A DNA stretch of 64,000 nucleotides, taken from contig JAQFVV010013279.1 of assembly GCA_028023455.1 (NCBI GenBank), positions 64,001 to 128,000 on the forward strand, read 5' to 3'. Source of the stretch: Epiperipatus broadwayi. Lineage: Eukaryota; Onychophora; Udeonychophora; Euonychophora; Peripatidae. How positions within the stretch are numbered: position 1 is the first letter of the stretch; each line of letters begins with the position of its first letter. Shown one piece after another: positions 11,863-24,330 of the stretch. The position numbers and the translations under genes were made by a program. Under the pieces are notes generated by a model that saw nothing but the letters and a program-made list of their open reading frames with translations, ran no database searches and had not been told where the DNA came from.

Positions 11863-11981
11863 AGTCTTGCGTTGTTAGCCGAGAGGTATCGCAGCCGCCA
11901 TGCAAGCAAGAAGTTGGTTGCAGACGGGTGTGGGTTCGCGTCCCGGCAGATGCTATGACATATGAAAAAAAAAAAAAAAAA
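11863..11981 (+). mobile_element. tRNA-derived SINE, full length
   Basis: The tRNA-related head has a box-A-like GTTAGCCGAGAGGTAT at 11874-11889 and a box-B-like GGGTTCGCGTCCCGG at 11932-11946. These are internal RNA polymerase III promoter elements. A short unrelated body (CAGATGCTATGACATATG) and a 17-base A-tail follow. The flanks share AAACAT, a possible short target duplication. The same head occurs at 55726-55799 without body or tail. Octopus genomes are known to carry several tRNA-derived SINE families, and which one this is I cannot say. Like all SINEs it depends on LINE enzymes for copying. Confidence 0.8.
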
Positions 11982-13230
11982 CATATTGTAAGTAATGACA
12001 ACAATTATAATTAACAAATTTATTTCATTAAAATTACTGATTATAAAGAAAGCAATCAACTATTTATAAAAAAGCAGTAAGCTGAATCCAGTTAAACAAA
12101 AGTAATTTTATTTTATTTTCTGGCTTTTTAAATTTTTTTATACAAACAATTTATAGTGCTAATAAAAAATTCAAATTTAAAACATTGATAATATAAAACA
12201 AATACATATCTTAGAAGCAGTATAACATACTCCTTGTAGCCTGAATGCTACTAATGATATGAAATGATTTTTTTCTATAAGATTTTGGCTTCTTATGGTA
12301 ATAAGATAAATGATTGCAAATCCAACCAAATGCTGAGTAAAATTGTGGCTATTCAGTCTAGATTAGAAATTCTCTTTTAATAGGAAATAGCATGTGGCTG
12401 TCGCTGCAGGGAAATTAATGCCTTTTCTTTTTATTAAAATTAATCCTATGGAGATTTATACATATTTTGGGCTATTGGTATAATAAACTGACTATGCCCT
12501 GCCAAAGCATTTTTAATCATTGATGTTGAAGTTTAAGGATTCCATGATAAGCAAATTTTAATGATTGCTTTATTAGTCAATGTTAAAAATGAGCGAAACG
12601 AACTTATGTTAAGATTTGTTAAACAGAATATAGTTCTTCTAAAACCATCTCTTACTTGGTTATGTGATGATGGTACACATTTTGTCTACCATTGAATTCC
12701 ATAGTGAGTCCTAGTACTGTAAAAGTGTCCAAATTCTGATGATTAAGTCTACAAATCAGGTATAGGATTAATTAAATCCATTGAAGTCAATATCAGGGTA
12801 AAATGACTTAGTCCAGGATAAATAATATAAAAATTGTCATTTCATGATGAAACTTAAAAGTTTCTTTAGATGACATATTCACATGACTTATGAACTGATT
12901 TTTCCTTGTTTGGTATTAATATCATACATAATGTAAAATATTATACCCTTCATATCTCTTTGCTAAATCCTCTACAATGCTCTCAAGGGGAGGCTCCAAT
13001 ATATCGAACATGAATTCTGGATCAGTGACAGAAAATAAAATGGAATAATCTTCACCAAACGTATATACCTTTTGCAAAAAAGGTTTACCGGAACCAAAGG
13101 TCCAAATGGAAACAGGCAAGTAAAACAAATGCCAGAAGGCCCACAAACAAGACAAAAGGCAGGAGAAAAAATGCATCTTACAAACTTTAAGAGAGCTCAA
13201 TAAAATTGCTGCTTTCTTTTATGCTAAGAA
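11982..13230. other. Stretch without a supported gene
   Basis: A 92-codon frame on the minus strand (12922-13200) reads more protein-like than its surroundings (for example YTFGEDYSILFSVTDPEF). I recognise no domain, and it lies beside a plus-strand LINE tail, so it may be an antisense shadow. Otherwise the DNA is AT-rich with no named element. Confidence 0.4.
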
Positions 13231-13784
13231 AATAGCTATCAATGTGAATGGTGGATTCGGTTACATAATATTGCCCTACAGAGAATTACAGGATACAATT
13301 CTTCAAATGTCTACCTTAATGATGCATTCAAAAATGGAAATTTTGGCTCCATCCGCCTGGCCACTTTCATAAATTTTATCATATGGAAGATTAGATGTAA
13401 GGTATTATTTGATAGTGAGTTGGCTGGTCCTATTGAAGACATTTTCTTAAAGTTATTATATAAAGCTAAAGAAAGTGATCTAAGAACATGCCTGCCTACC
13501 CTTACTGAGCAAACATGGAGTCAATTACATATTTAGCAATAGCCATGTATATTATTTATTCATGATACTCAAACTTTACACGCCATGGGATTTATATGCC
13601 AAATTAGATCACCCCTGATAAGTAACGTAACTTAAAATTTTACTTTTAATCTTGTAATCATCATATAACTTAATAACTAGTTAGTCTTTAAGTGTCAGTC
13701 ATGATCGTAAACATGAACTCTATATTACAATGTATATTTTACTTTTTGTGCAAATAAAGATTATTTGAAAAAAAAAAAAAAAAA
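13231..13784 (+). pseudogene. LINE 3' end with poly(A)
   Basis: One plus-strand frame reads about 95 residues from near 13240 to a TAG at 13534-13536, including WIRLHNIALQRITGYNSS, FIIWKIRCKVLFDSELAGP and LYKAKESDLRTCLPTLTEQ. It is followed by a 220-base AT-rich tail, an AATAAA signal at 13755 and a run of 17 A at 13768-13784. The frame resembles the extreme C-terminus of LINE ORF2 proteins. Its WxxR..F......E pattern can be laid beside the tail of the LINE copy ending at 57281. The upstream part is too damaged to follow. A processed pseudogene of an unknown host transcript would give the same 3' structure, so the LINE call is moderate. Confidence 0.5.
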
Positions 13785-14699
13785 GCTATGACGTCACAAT
13801 ATATGTCTATTATTTCATAAAAGAATTACAATTTTATTTATTATATATTTCTATAGTCTTAAATAAAAAGTGACTTTTACAAAATATATATTTTTAAATA
13901 TATGTTTACATTCACACAAAAAAGTGATATTAGAACATTAAAATATTGTAATAACTAATGCTTTTAATTAAAATAAATAGCTCTTCAATAGAAATAAATA
14001 TCTTTAGAAATTAAATTTTATTAATACAGTAATGTTAATTTTTCTAATAAACGACGAAGCTTCTCTAACAAAAGATTGGGAGGGGTGGGGGGATTTACAT
14101 CTAGGTTAAGTATATACATTACACTTGCATTTCAATATTAGATATATTTTTATTGGCTTTTTTAAATAGATCTTTAGTCTTTGGTCATTTTACGGACTAT
14201 TTGTATTTAATAATCTTAGCTTTTAATTGCAGCGATGATTGTAATAATAAAGTTTCAAAAAATCATAAAATAAATTCACCCAATAAATAACGCATTACAT
14301 ATTGGTTTTAGGATAATAATTGAAATACAGTTATATATTTGATATTTGTAGGTTCTACATTGCGTTTTTTGATAACTAGTGATGCTGACTTATATTTATA
14401 GTGATGAACTTCATTTTTGTTGTGGCCATTACATATTTACACGTGATGCCCTGCCTTTAAAATAAAGATGACAGGTGGCAACCCTTCCGTATAAATTGGC
14501 ACAAAGAAGATTTGGATAAAGAATTTATGTCGGTATACTTATGCAAAAGGTGGGATTATTGTGTTAGCAGAATTGTTGAGTATTATAGTGGCAAGGAATG
14601 TGGTAGAAGACTTGATCATATGCTTTTTTCATATCTATAAAAACCATATATATAACTGTCTATCTATATTTTTATTCATATATATATATATATATGTTG
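13785..14699. other. AT-rich stretch without genes
   Basis: It holds a G-rich patch (GGGAGGGGTGGGGGG near 14078-14092) and TA repeats near 14675-14695. No coding signal seen. Confidence 0.5.
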
Positions 14700-15735
14700 T
14701 GTAACTACAAACTATCTCCTATACATTTATCAGATTGAAAATCTCTCTGCATTTCTCCCACTATATTATTTTCTTCCATCCATTTTGCAATCTCCCAGCC
14801 ATCATTTGTGAGAAAACTTTTTGTAATACTGACATTACAACTATCAATCTATAATTGCTTAACTTTTTATGGTTCTTACCCTTTTCTTTAAATACTAGCC
14901 TTGCTTTTGTATTATTCCAACAATCTGGATATTCCCTCCTCTCTGCCCTCTTCTTAAAACATGGTAATAGGTTTAATTTTGCCCTATTTCCTAAATTCAC
15001 CACCATCTCTGCTGCCTATCCATCTAAACCTCTTGCCTTTCCATTTTTTCACTGCCTCATTCAGTTTATTTTATGTAAACCTATCATTTCCATCACTATA
15101 TGCTTTTATGCTTGTTACCCTCTGTCCTTCACATTTAACATCTTTTCTATATCCATTACATAATTATTTAATATTGTCTCTAATTCTTCTCTAGAGCTAC
15201 ACTCTATTCTTTCATCATCAAGTAATACTATTTCTCCCTCCCCTATATTCCTTCTTTTAATATGTTTCCAAAATTTTTTACTCCCATCTCTTCCACTTTT
15301 ATTAATATCCACCAACAATTCACTATTTGATTTCATTCTCTCTCTACAATTATCTATTTTAGTCAACTTCTTTTTTTTAAAATGCTTTTCCCATTTAACA
15401 TTAACATCTTTTTCACTTTCTTTGTTCTTAATAGCACCCTTATATTCTCTGCATGCTTTTCTTTCTCTTTTACCAGTTACTAACTTTTAATTTTCTATTA
15501 CTTTTAGTCTTCTGAATATTCTCACCTAAAGTCCTATTTGCCACTTTTTCTACTTCACCACCAATCAACTCTTCTATGATTTCTTTAACTTTTATTTTAT
15601 ATTTTAACTTATTCTTCTCCATCCACATCTTTCACTATCCTTTACTTTATTATTTTCCATCACATTACTAACCATTTCTATTATAAAAAAATTATGATCA
15701 CTATTACATACTCTCTCTTCATTATCAGAGCTGCA
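14700..15735 (-). pseudogene. LINE endonuclease/RT fragment
   Basis: Minus-strand frames broken by frameshifts carry consecutive pieces of an APE-type LINE ORF2. Near 15691-15714 is RVCNSDHNFF, the SDH motif that ends the endonuclease. A linker (15115-15366) follows, with FWKHIKRRN and ILNNYV. Then comes the RT N-terminal block (14761-15006): YPDCWNNTKARLVFKEKG, SNYRLIVVMSVLQKVF and GRLQNGW. The last corresponds to the NYRPISLLSVLSK block of LINE RTs. The catalytic RT motifs are not present downstream, so the copy is truncated. It abuts PLE sequence at about 15735. The protein would have nicked DNA and reverse transcribed its own RNA; this copy cannot. Confidence 0.75.
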
Positions 15736-16455
<720 letters not shown>

Positions 16456-16519
16456 TCTAGCTGCTTTAAGAAATTATTGTTATAGAAATAAGAATTTAAA
16501 TAATTCTAGTGGGGTAACT

Positions 16520-16834
16520 TTGTTTCAAAAAGGTCAATTTTATAAAGATTATTTGAGTGTTGACTACTCTGATGAATTTATTAAAAGTATTTTATTTAAT
16601 AGTAATAATATTTGTAATGATACAAAGGATAAAAAATATGATTTTATTTCTTTACCATTTAAATTATCTTCTTATAGAATTGTATATAAAAATGGTAATT
16701 TATTTGGAAATAAAAAAAATGCTTGGGAAAAAGGTATTACTTTGAATAATTTATTAAATAATGCAAATGAAATTTTTAATAGAAAGATTATTTCTGAAGT
16801 AGAGTATGTTATACCTACCCTGACACCTCTCTGA
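16520..16834 (+). CDS. Unrecognised 104-residue frame ending in a hammerhead
   Basis: The frame stays open upstream to about 16455 without a start codon, so the Met at 16520 is arbitrary. It reads like real protein of AT-rich coding sequence (DYSDEFIKSILF, KKYDFISLPFKLSSYRIVY, NAWEKGITLNNLLNNANEI). I recognise no domain. It begins where the minus-strand PLE fragment stops, and its TGA stop (16832-16834) lies inside the CUGAGGA core of the hammerhead at 16818-16873. It may be the broken end of another Penelope-like copy in inverse orientation, since that class carries hammerheads beside its coding region. This is a guess, not a homology call. Confidence 0.35.
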   Translation: MFQKGQFYKDYLSVDYSDEFIKSILFNSNNICNDTKDKKYDFISLPFKLSSYRIVYKNGNLFGNKKNAWEKGITLNNLLNNANEIFNRKIISEVEYVIPTLTPL

Positions 16835-16873
16835 GGAGTGCCAAAGCACGAAACCATGGTCAGAGGTTTGGGG
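16818..16873 (+). ncRNA. Hammerhead ribozyme, complete type I fold
   Basis: All conserved parts are present in order. Stem I is ACCUCU (16825-16830) with AGAGGU (16862-16867), then an internal loop and CCCU (16818-16821) with GGGG (16870-16873). The core CUGAGGA is at 16831-16837. Stem II is GUGC/GCAC with loop CAAA, followed by GAA. The palindrome ACCAUGGU (16853-16860) is stem III, followed by C16861, giving the classic GUC cleavage site. A self-complementary stem III with no loop would pair between two molecules, as in hammerheads of Penelope-like elements and retrozymes. Activity is untested. No mutation of an invariant core base is visible. Confidence 0.85.
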
Positions 16874-18940
16874 AGGGGTTCCTGACAGAGATATTTTAAG
16901 TGCTGGCTCTGGCCAAGCATTTATCATAAAGCTTGTAGAGGAATTGGCAATCCTCATTGTTTATAACTTACAAGCTTAAGAGATAGTGTCACGTGATTGA
17001 TGACTCTTATTTTGACTATATTATACCTTGTTTTTGTAACATATATTTAGTGTAACATATAAATAGGAAAAGATCATAAATGAAAATTGATTTATTAAAA
17101 ACATAAAAATGAAAAATTAAAATACTTATTTAACATATACATTATCGCACAGATGAAAAACTTTAAAAAAAAAATTATTTAAAAGTAAAAAAGTAAAGAT
17201 CTGTACATTAATTAATATAAAAGAAAATCATGTAAAAATATTAAAATAGAAATGATTGAAATATAATTGTATCTAAAGCAAACTAGCCCTTGGGGCACTT
17301 AAATGACTGTAAGGTCAGATAAGAGATAAAAATTAAAGAATTCCTGCTCTGAAGACCAAGACAAGCAGCAACATACACACAGACCAGAAAGGAAAAACAT
17401 CAGGAGTAATAATATCCATGACATCATGTTTGATCAACCCGGTGAATTCGTGATAAAGGAGGCTAGAAATGATAAAAGATGAAATAATGGAAATTCATTA
17501 ATTATTGACTACTGATCTACTATGAACTGCAGCTGTAATGCAGACCCCATGATGTAGGAGTAGCTTCCTGATATTCATGCCAGCTGATGCGGACTCCCTC
17601 ACCACAGCTCCCAAAAGAATGTTTTGTAGCAACTGTGTCTCCAAAGAAGCTATAGGCAAATAATATAACCAACTTGGAATTTCATACACTGGATGAATTC
17701 TGGATAAATCACCAAAATCTATGATGGAAAGTATGAACTTTTATCAGCTGAACCTTTTTTTTAAATATATCTCTTCAATAAATAGTCGATCCATAAGAAA
17801 ATAAAACTTTTAAATGAACTCTTATCTGACTATCAAAAGAATTCTAAATCCATTATTAATATTTTTTATGTATGAGTTTTCTAATCAGTCATGTCCATTT
17901 TTCTTTTTGTTTTTATTAACTAAATTATTAAAATGTATTAAATTTAAGTTGGGTGTAAATGGCTGAATAGATTTGTTAAAATTTACATTAGTTTAAAGGG
18001 GGTTAATTTCAGACTATTTGTTTCATAATTTAGTTGATGCTGGTGGAGGGATGTATAGGTGTTTATATCAATGTAATGTGAAGTGTGTTAGCATATAGGG
18101 TACTGTGCCCAAATAAATGCATGGCCCAGAGATGTAGCCATCATGTTGCAATGGACCCAGATGTATTCCTTGCGACATTGATCTCCTTTCACTCTATGGA
18201 TAGAGACTATAAGATGGCAAGGAGTGCATTCCCTCCATACGAAGCATTTCTTTTTAATGTTTTAAATATATGATTTCTTCACCAGACAGATACACATTCC
18301 TGTACTGGATGACGATCGTTTCCTTTAAATAATAGCACATTCCAGATGCACATTCCTGTCAGCATGGTTTTATGCTAACATCTTCATATTGCATTGGTTG
18401 TGTCTGTGTATCAGGAAACGAGCATTGGTTTAGCTACGAATATTTAGCTTGAGTTGAATGTTTTGAAAAGTTTTTAATTGCATAGTCTATATAGCCTACA
18501 TATGCTCAACATTCTAAAATAAAATATAAATGGTCCATCTGTGCAGACTTACTAAAATAACAATTTAAATTTAAAATTAATAATAAAATCTAAAGCAATA
18601 TTAATTTATTTCTCAATGTTATATCTGTGTAAATAAATGTTTTGTGATAATTACTGACAGCAGTTTATTTTATCTTTTTTTTTTTTTTGTAAAAAATATG
18701 TTTTAAGAATTTAGATTATAAATATCAACTACTCCATGAGCTAATGTCTCAGGATAACAGTTTATAAAAGTTGGAAGCTTCCCAAGGTGCATCTGCCTAT
18801 GTTATAAATGTTCTAGGTTTAAATAGCTTAGTGGTGCCCTGTATGGCAGATAGGTAAAAAAAAAAAGCCAATCCTCTCTGATCATTATAATAGGTTAGAA
18901 TAGTTTGAGCTTAAATGAAAAAAATAAAGGTACATAAAAG
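16874..18940. other. Stretch without a recognised gene
   Basis: 16874-16980 is GC-richer and may belong to the element bearing the hammerhead (GGTTCCTGACAGAG follows it). 17280-17720 and 18050-18430 are also less AT-rich and hold small frames (17498-17689 minus, 18085-18273 plus) without motifs. No element could be named. Confidence 0.4.
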
Positions 18941-18950
18941 TAGGCCTAGA

Positions 18951-19067
18951 AATAAATATCTTAATTCTGCTTTATATATCCATGAAAAGGATACAGGTCA
19001 CATTATTCATTTTGATGAAGCTAAGATTGTTTCCTTTGAGAGAAATGGAATAAAAAGAACAATTTAA
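18951..19067 (+). pseudogene. PLE GIY-YIG C-terminal fragment
   Basis: The frame from 18951 reads YLNSALYIHEKDTGHIIHF, DEAKIVSFE and RNGIKRTI, then stops at 19065. This follows the pattern of the C-terminal half of Penelope-like endonucleases: SAL, then H, T-G-H, acidic residues, K-I, R. The next sense codons after the stop continue KSLLLKI. Here the His-Gly-His spacing lost in the 2900-3547 copy is kept. No GIY motif was found upstream, so only about 40 residues survive. Confidence 0.6.
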
Positions 19068-20088
19068 AAATCTTTATTATTAAAAATTTATTTTTCTGAA
19101 GCCATTAATATTTAAAAGTTCTTTTAATACTAAGGGTGTATGGGAAGTAAGTGGAATTATGGGCAATGTTTAGTTTAAATATGTTATTTTGTAGTTCTTT
19201 ACAGATGAGAAATCTGCTTGTAGAAGTGAAACCATTGATAGTGTTTTTGAGTTTACTTTCTTGGCTGGTCTGGTTGAGTTGTGAATTTGGGGTAATTTGG
19301 ACTATTTATATTATATATGTAGTTAACATTTCTAATTTATCCAATGGATGATTTTAGATTTTCTGCTTTATAAACATTACATTACACACACAATATTTCT
19401 TTATTAGATAATGGAATTTATATCAACTTTCATTATTGGTAAGCGCATACATGCATGAATAAATTTTGATTGCTTTGATTTAAAATGTGAATCTATCTGT
19501 TTTGATACATCAATGAAGACATTCCATAGGAGGATATTATATATAATACTAGCTCTTGGTATTCAATAGATATGCAAAATATTCCATTCACTGAGAGATC
19601 AGATACCATTGACAATATAGACTGAAAAGTTAAAACATTGAAATATTTTGATTTAACAAATGCTATTTTAGAAACAAATAATTGTACAGATTGGTTTTTA
19701 CAAATATGAATAACAAAAAAAAAAGCTGAAAAATATTAGCTGGATATCCACTTCTATAAATGAGTTCAGAGTGCTTTTCATATAATAAATTTCAAGGCAT
19801 CAGCAAAATTCCCCATCAGAATTGAGTGTTGTCAAAAAAAAATTCTGCAATACTTTCTGAGCTGATGATTAGTGTGAAATAGGTCTTGCTTATGATTTTG
19901 TTTACTTTTCTGATATTGGAAATGACCGTATGTGTCCATAACACTCTATGTTTTATAATATTAGGGAGGATTTAATAAAATACTTTAGTTTTTATATTTT
20001 TCAAATAAGTCTTTTAGTTTGGATGAAAACTTGATGCTTTTCATAGGGTGGTTTAACTATAAAATTTATATTACTAAGAAGAGATTAG
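19068..20088. other. AT-rich stretch without genes
   Basis: Small frames only (for example 19151-19351 plus, hydrophobic, no motif). No repeat family of the window was recognised here. Confidence 0.5.
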
Positions 20089-20633
20089 TTAAACCACTAA
20101 ACATCACATGATTGCCATTTTGTATGCTTACACAAACTGTTTACACAGAGACAAAACTCCATACAGTAGTGCCACTCAGTGCAAGCCAGAGTAATCAATG
20201 GATGCAGAAATGTTTGTGCATAAAATCCCTATATAGTGCCTACTCATCTAATATCCCTAGACTAGTTTCTAGATTATGGGTTTCATCAGTGAGGATTCTT
20301 GGATCTGAAAGCACTGCATCTAGATCTTACGATCTAACACAACCCTCTGGCATCCACCTTTTACCTTATTAGCTAACTAATAAAGCTTTGAGTCCAAAAT
20401 AAAAAACACAATAATGTTTTAAATTCAAGCTCATTAGCTTGCATAATCATATGGATAGGAATTCAGTTCAGCATCTGTACTTTTTAATGTCTTTGGTTCT
20501 TTAGTAACCACAGTCACCATAATCCTATTGGGCAGGATTGATATTAAACCATTAAACATCACATGATCACCATTATTTATGCTTACACAAGCTTGTTGTG
20601 AGTGGTGATACTATATGGAGAGTTTTGCCTGTG
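20089..20633 (-). mobile_element. Family C repeat, long form
   Basis: The copy starts TTAAACCACTAAACATCAC. It holds the CATACAGTAGTGCC, ATAAAATCC and ACTAGT blocks and the reverse of the hammerhead-like core (CATCAGTGAGG), then a roughly 250-base spacer. At about 20541 a second AAACATCACATGATCACC begins, 454 bases after the first. This shows a tandem unit of about 455 bp, cut short at 20633 by GAGTTTTGCCTG. The direct repeats at its ends are unclear. Confidence 0.75.
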
Positions 20634-22654
20634 TATAAGAAATCTAATTTTGGGGAAAATAAATAGCTTTTATTTTCGTATTAAAATAACCCGTCTGAAA
20701 AAAAAAAACTAATAGTATTCCAGCAATCACATTCATATAAAAGTGTCTGAATAAAAGGTTAAATAAAACAACAACAAAAAAATAATAAAAATTAGAACAA
20801 TTATAAAAAGGACAGTAATCAAGAAAGAGAAAGCAACCATCTGACTGATTGGGTGTGAAAGTTGAAAAAATGTCTCACAGAATAATTCATCATAGTATAC
20901 CTAGAATTTATTAATTTTAATTTATCAACTTAATAATTAATTTTATTTACTCTTTTTTTAAATTAAATCACGAATTACTGAATATTACGTCTGCAATTAT
21001 TAAATACAGTATTTTGCTAATACTGTAAATTATTTTTCTTCATTTTTATTTCCAAAATAGCCCATTAATTTCAATTTATAAATACTGCACACTTCTTTAC
21101 AGCTGTTGTTTTATTATATATATAATCCATTTTCTTTCATATAATATACATAAAGATTGGTTCTTATAATAAAACAAAATTTGGAAAGCACAAAGTGTGT
21201 AGAGTATTGAATCTGCACTGTATGTGTGGAGGAAAGGAAAAGGGCTACTCTATATATTTAAAAGTGTTTTTATATAATTTTACTTTGTGTAAATTCAAAA
21301 CCAAAAATAATGTTATTTAAATGAATCATAATTCATGGTAAATTAATATAATCGGGTGATCGTATTTTTTTTTCATAATTTTGTTAGGATTATAAAAGCT
21401 TGCAAATTTTAAATTACAGTATTACACATATTTAAATAATTAATCACCTGACGTTTTAAGCATAAACAAGTTTTTTTTTTTTTTACTTTATCTAAGATTT
21501 GCTTTTTATTTTTTAGCTTTATTAATTAATTATTGTATGTTAAAAAGATTATAAACTCATTTAATTATATATATATGTATGTGAACATTTGTAATAGTAA
21601 TCCCTTTTTAATGTAAGTTTACATTCAAATTTAAAAATTATAAACTCTATAAAGTAGTAATAACTTTATAACATCAAATGTTTAAAGGTGTGTACAAAAT
21701 CAAAATTAAAAAAAACATTCACTGTTATCTGATTTTTCAAAATTTAACGGCATTCTCTATAATAAACACAACTAATAATAGCACCCCCAGGCGGGAAATC
21801 AGCATAAACAAACTAACTTGTAGATATTACAGCCTCTTTGATTAGTTTTTTTAAAACTACTGTACTAAGTGACACTTTTATTTAGTAAAATATAACTAAA
21901 AATTATTGTTAATTTTAAATGCTAAATTTATATATATCTTATCAAAGTTTTTTAAATAAATGAAAGCAAATGTAATTTCGAAGAAAACGAATATTTAAAC
22001 AACAGTTTAATGAAGATAATGTGAAAAAATTATATCGATATTTTATATCAATTAAATGGTTATTTTGAAATTCAAGAGATGTCACCGAAATGACAGGCTG
22101 TGCTTTGATCAACGAATCTTTACTTGTCAAGCCAATTACTATTTAAATTAGTGTGTTAAAGTGTATAGAGAAAACTAATATAATAATTAACTTTTAAAAA
22201 TGATAAAGTGACGACTAACTTTTTATGAATTTCCAAAGCGTAAACCATTCGATTATTTCTTTTATTAGTTATCTAATAATTTGTTTTGCAAAAAGAAAAG
22301 CCATCTCCTTTATATGTATTCCAAGATGAAACATTAAAAGATCAAATTAATTTGTTTTTTTAATAGTTCTTTTAATTCTTACAGTATATATTTACGGTAT
22401 ATATCAATGTTATTGCTGCTATTGCAGATTGCAACAAAAAATGAGAATTTTTTTTATACTTAATTACAAACACAAGTAAATGTAAAACATCTAAACTAAT
22501 TAAATACTATATTAAATGCTATGAATAAGATATCATAACTAAGATGTCAAAAGTGTTTGATACATCTGCACTAAAGCTCTTCCCATTTAGTGTTCCTAGC
22601 ACTTTGAATTAATTACAATTCGTTTAAGGAAAAATTATAAATATATATATAATT
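20634..22654. other. AT-rich stretch without genes
   Basis: Very A/T-rich with a T13 run near 21472-21484 and a short TA repeat near 21566. No coding signal or repeat family was recognised. Confidence 0.5.
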
Positions 22655-22662
22655 GTATATGT

Positions 22663-23104
22663 CAGGGGTGGGAAAATAGCAGCCCGAGGGCCACATGCGG
22701 CCCGCTAAGAGTTTTTATGCGGCCCGCCAAAACATTCAGAAAAATCCGCCTTGAACTGAGATTTCCTTTCCGTACGCAACCGAAGATTCATCTCGTATTT
22801 TCCTGTAGAATGGCCACATCAGTACCCATGTGTGCAGTATAGATATGATGTGCATTGCTTTACCAGTTGATCTGGTTAATTCCAATTTTGTCTTTGCATT
22901 AGCAAATATATACATTTCCAACTTTAGTGAAACCATGAATCCTCCGAAAAAATGTAAAATCGGTGATAAATGTCGTGTGCTTAATGAAGAATGGACAAAC
23001 AAATATTTCTTTGGTAATACAAGGAATAAAGCAGTGTGTTTATTGTGTCATGAAAAAAGGTGCAGTCTCTGCGGCCCTGTAGCCAAAACATTTGCCCACC
23101 CCTG
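22663..23104 (+). mobile_element. Non-autonomous hAT element
   Basis: The ends are CAGGGGTGGG and CCCACCCCTG, the terminal inverted repeats of a widespread hAT group. Both sub-ends carry the GCGGCCC motif usual for it. The 8-base direct repeat GTATATGT flanks it exactly (22655-22662 and 23105-23112), matching the 8-bp target duplication of hAT transposases. At 442 bp it lacks a catalytic domain and keeps only the first part of the transposase gene. Its mobility would have depended on a transposase supplied from elsewhere. The perfect target duplication suggests a fairly young insertion. Confidence 0.93.
22935..23058 (+). pseudogene. hAT transposase N-terminal (BED finger) fragment
   Basis: Starting MNPPKKCKIGDKCRV, about 41 residues match the N-terminus of hAT transposases of the kind domesticated in vertebrate GTF2IRD2 and ZBED-like proteins. 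KYFFG is followed by VCLLCHE, the first two cysteines of the BED zinc finger. The finger's histidines are gone, because the frame runs straight into the right terminal repeat at 23059. The fragment is the result of an internal deletion and is not functional. A longer open frame (22830-23213) extends through the element ends and is not biological. Confidence 0.75.
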
Positions 23105-23112
23105 GTATATGT

Positions 23113-23889
23113 ATTTATATACAATATTTAAACAGAAAATTCATCGTATTGTTTATATCTTTTTAAATTGTAAATATATATTAAGAATAGTGTGTGTGCA
23201 TGTATATATCTAAAGTTGAAAGAAAAAAGAGAAATTAACCCAAATTTTTTGTAGATATTAAGAGTTAAATACTAATTTTGAATTAAAAAAAATTATTATA
23301 AATTTTTTTTTTCACTATGTTATATTGTATTTATTATATTTATCTGATAGAAGTTGCAAAAGTATAAGCAACAATTTAATATTATATTTCTTTATTGTAA
23401 ATAAATTGTTACCTTATTTTTTTTATTATTAACCAATTTACTTTGTTTTTGCTTTTCAACTCAAGCCAAACATATGCAGTTAATATCCACTAATTCTGAG
23501 AAATCATGCAATCTACTGGGGGACATGCAGAAATAATGGTAGTAATTTAAATTAATGATGATTAGTGGGGTTTTTTTTTCTTAAAATTTGGTAAAAATTG
23601 TTTTTACCACACTCTTTAACTTTATAGAATGTGAAAAGCATTTGCTTTGGTAACTTTCTCAGATATGACTTATTAAATGCAACATATTTTTCACCTTGCT
23701 AAATCTGTTTCATTGCTAAACTTGAAGAATAAATAATAAATCCTCATCTATTAGAGCTTTAAGATCTGCAAACATTGAAAAATTATCAATAATAATCAAA
23801 TAAAACTAAAATCTCTACTTTAGCGTTTATTATTACTAACATTTTAATATTTTTTATTTGGAAAAATATAACATTCATTTATTTTAATT
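23113..23889. other. AT-rich stretch without genes
   Basis: No frame above 60 codons and no named repeat. Confidence 0.5.
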
Positions 23890-24330
23890 ATAAAAAATCT
23901 AATTATGTCTTCCTATTTTCTGTCAATAATTGATTATTCAATCAATAGTATTCTGTGCTGGGTGCTCTGTCCTGTAGACAGTTCTATAGAGCAGACACTT
24001 CGGAAATTTCTCCATTTCTCCACTCTGTTTTCTTCATTGCCCACCTTTTCAATTCAATGTGTTTCTTTCCTTTTTTTGTATCATTCAGAAATATCGATAT
24101 TTTCTGATTTTCTTCGTGTTTCCACTCACCTACCCTCCAAAACATCTTTCACTAAGCTTCTTTCTTTTTAATATATATCCAATGCAATTTTTCTTTCTAT
24201 CTCTAATTTCCTCAATCAATCTTCTTTTTTCCTTTACTCTTTTCAAAATTTCTTTATTTATTATTTTATTTAACCAACTGATTTTTTCCCATCCTTTTCC
24301 ATGCACACATCTCAAAGGTTTCCAATCTGT
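23890..24330 (-). pseudogene. LINE ORF2 C-terminal fragment
   Basis: The minus-strand frame 24315-24130 reads KISWLNKIINKEILKRVKE then RDRKKNCIGYILKRKKL. This corresponds to the conserved LINE tail in which W..K..N.E+L.R+ is followed by R+..W+GH+.R. Downstream in other frames it continues through IEKVGNEENRVEKWRNF, the usual charged end. Stops and shifts show decay. The upstream RT domain is absent, as expected of 5' truncation or later deletion. Confidence 0.7.

Noticed and set aside
11863-11946. Functional tRNA gene
   Set aside because: It is followed by a SINE body and A-tail, and the cloverleaf is incomplete.
12922-13200. 92-residue minus-strand frame, protein-like
   Set aside because: No domain recognised. 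It lies antisense beside a plus-strand LINE tail and has no splice or poly(A) support.
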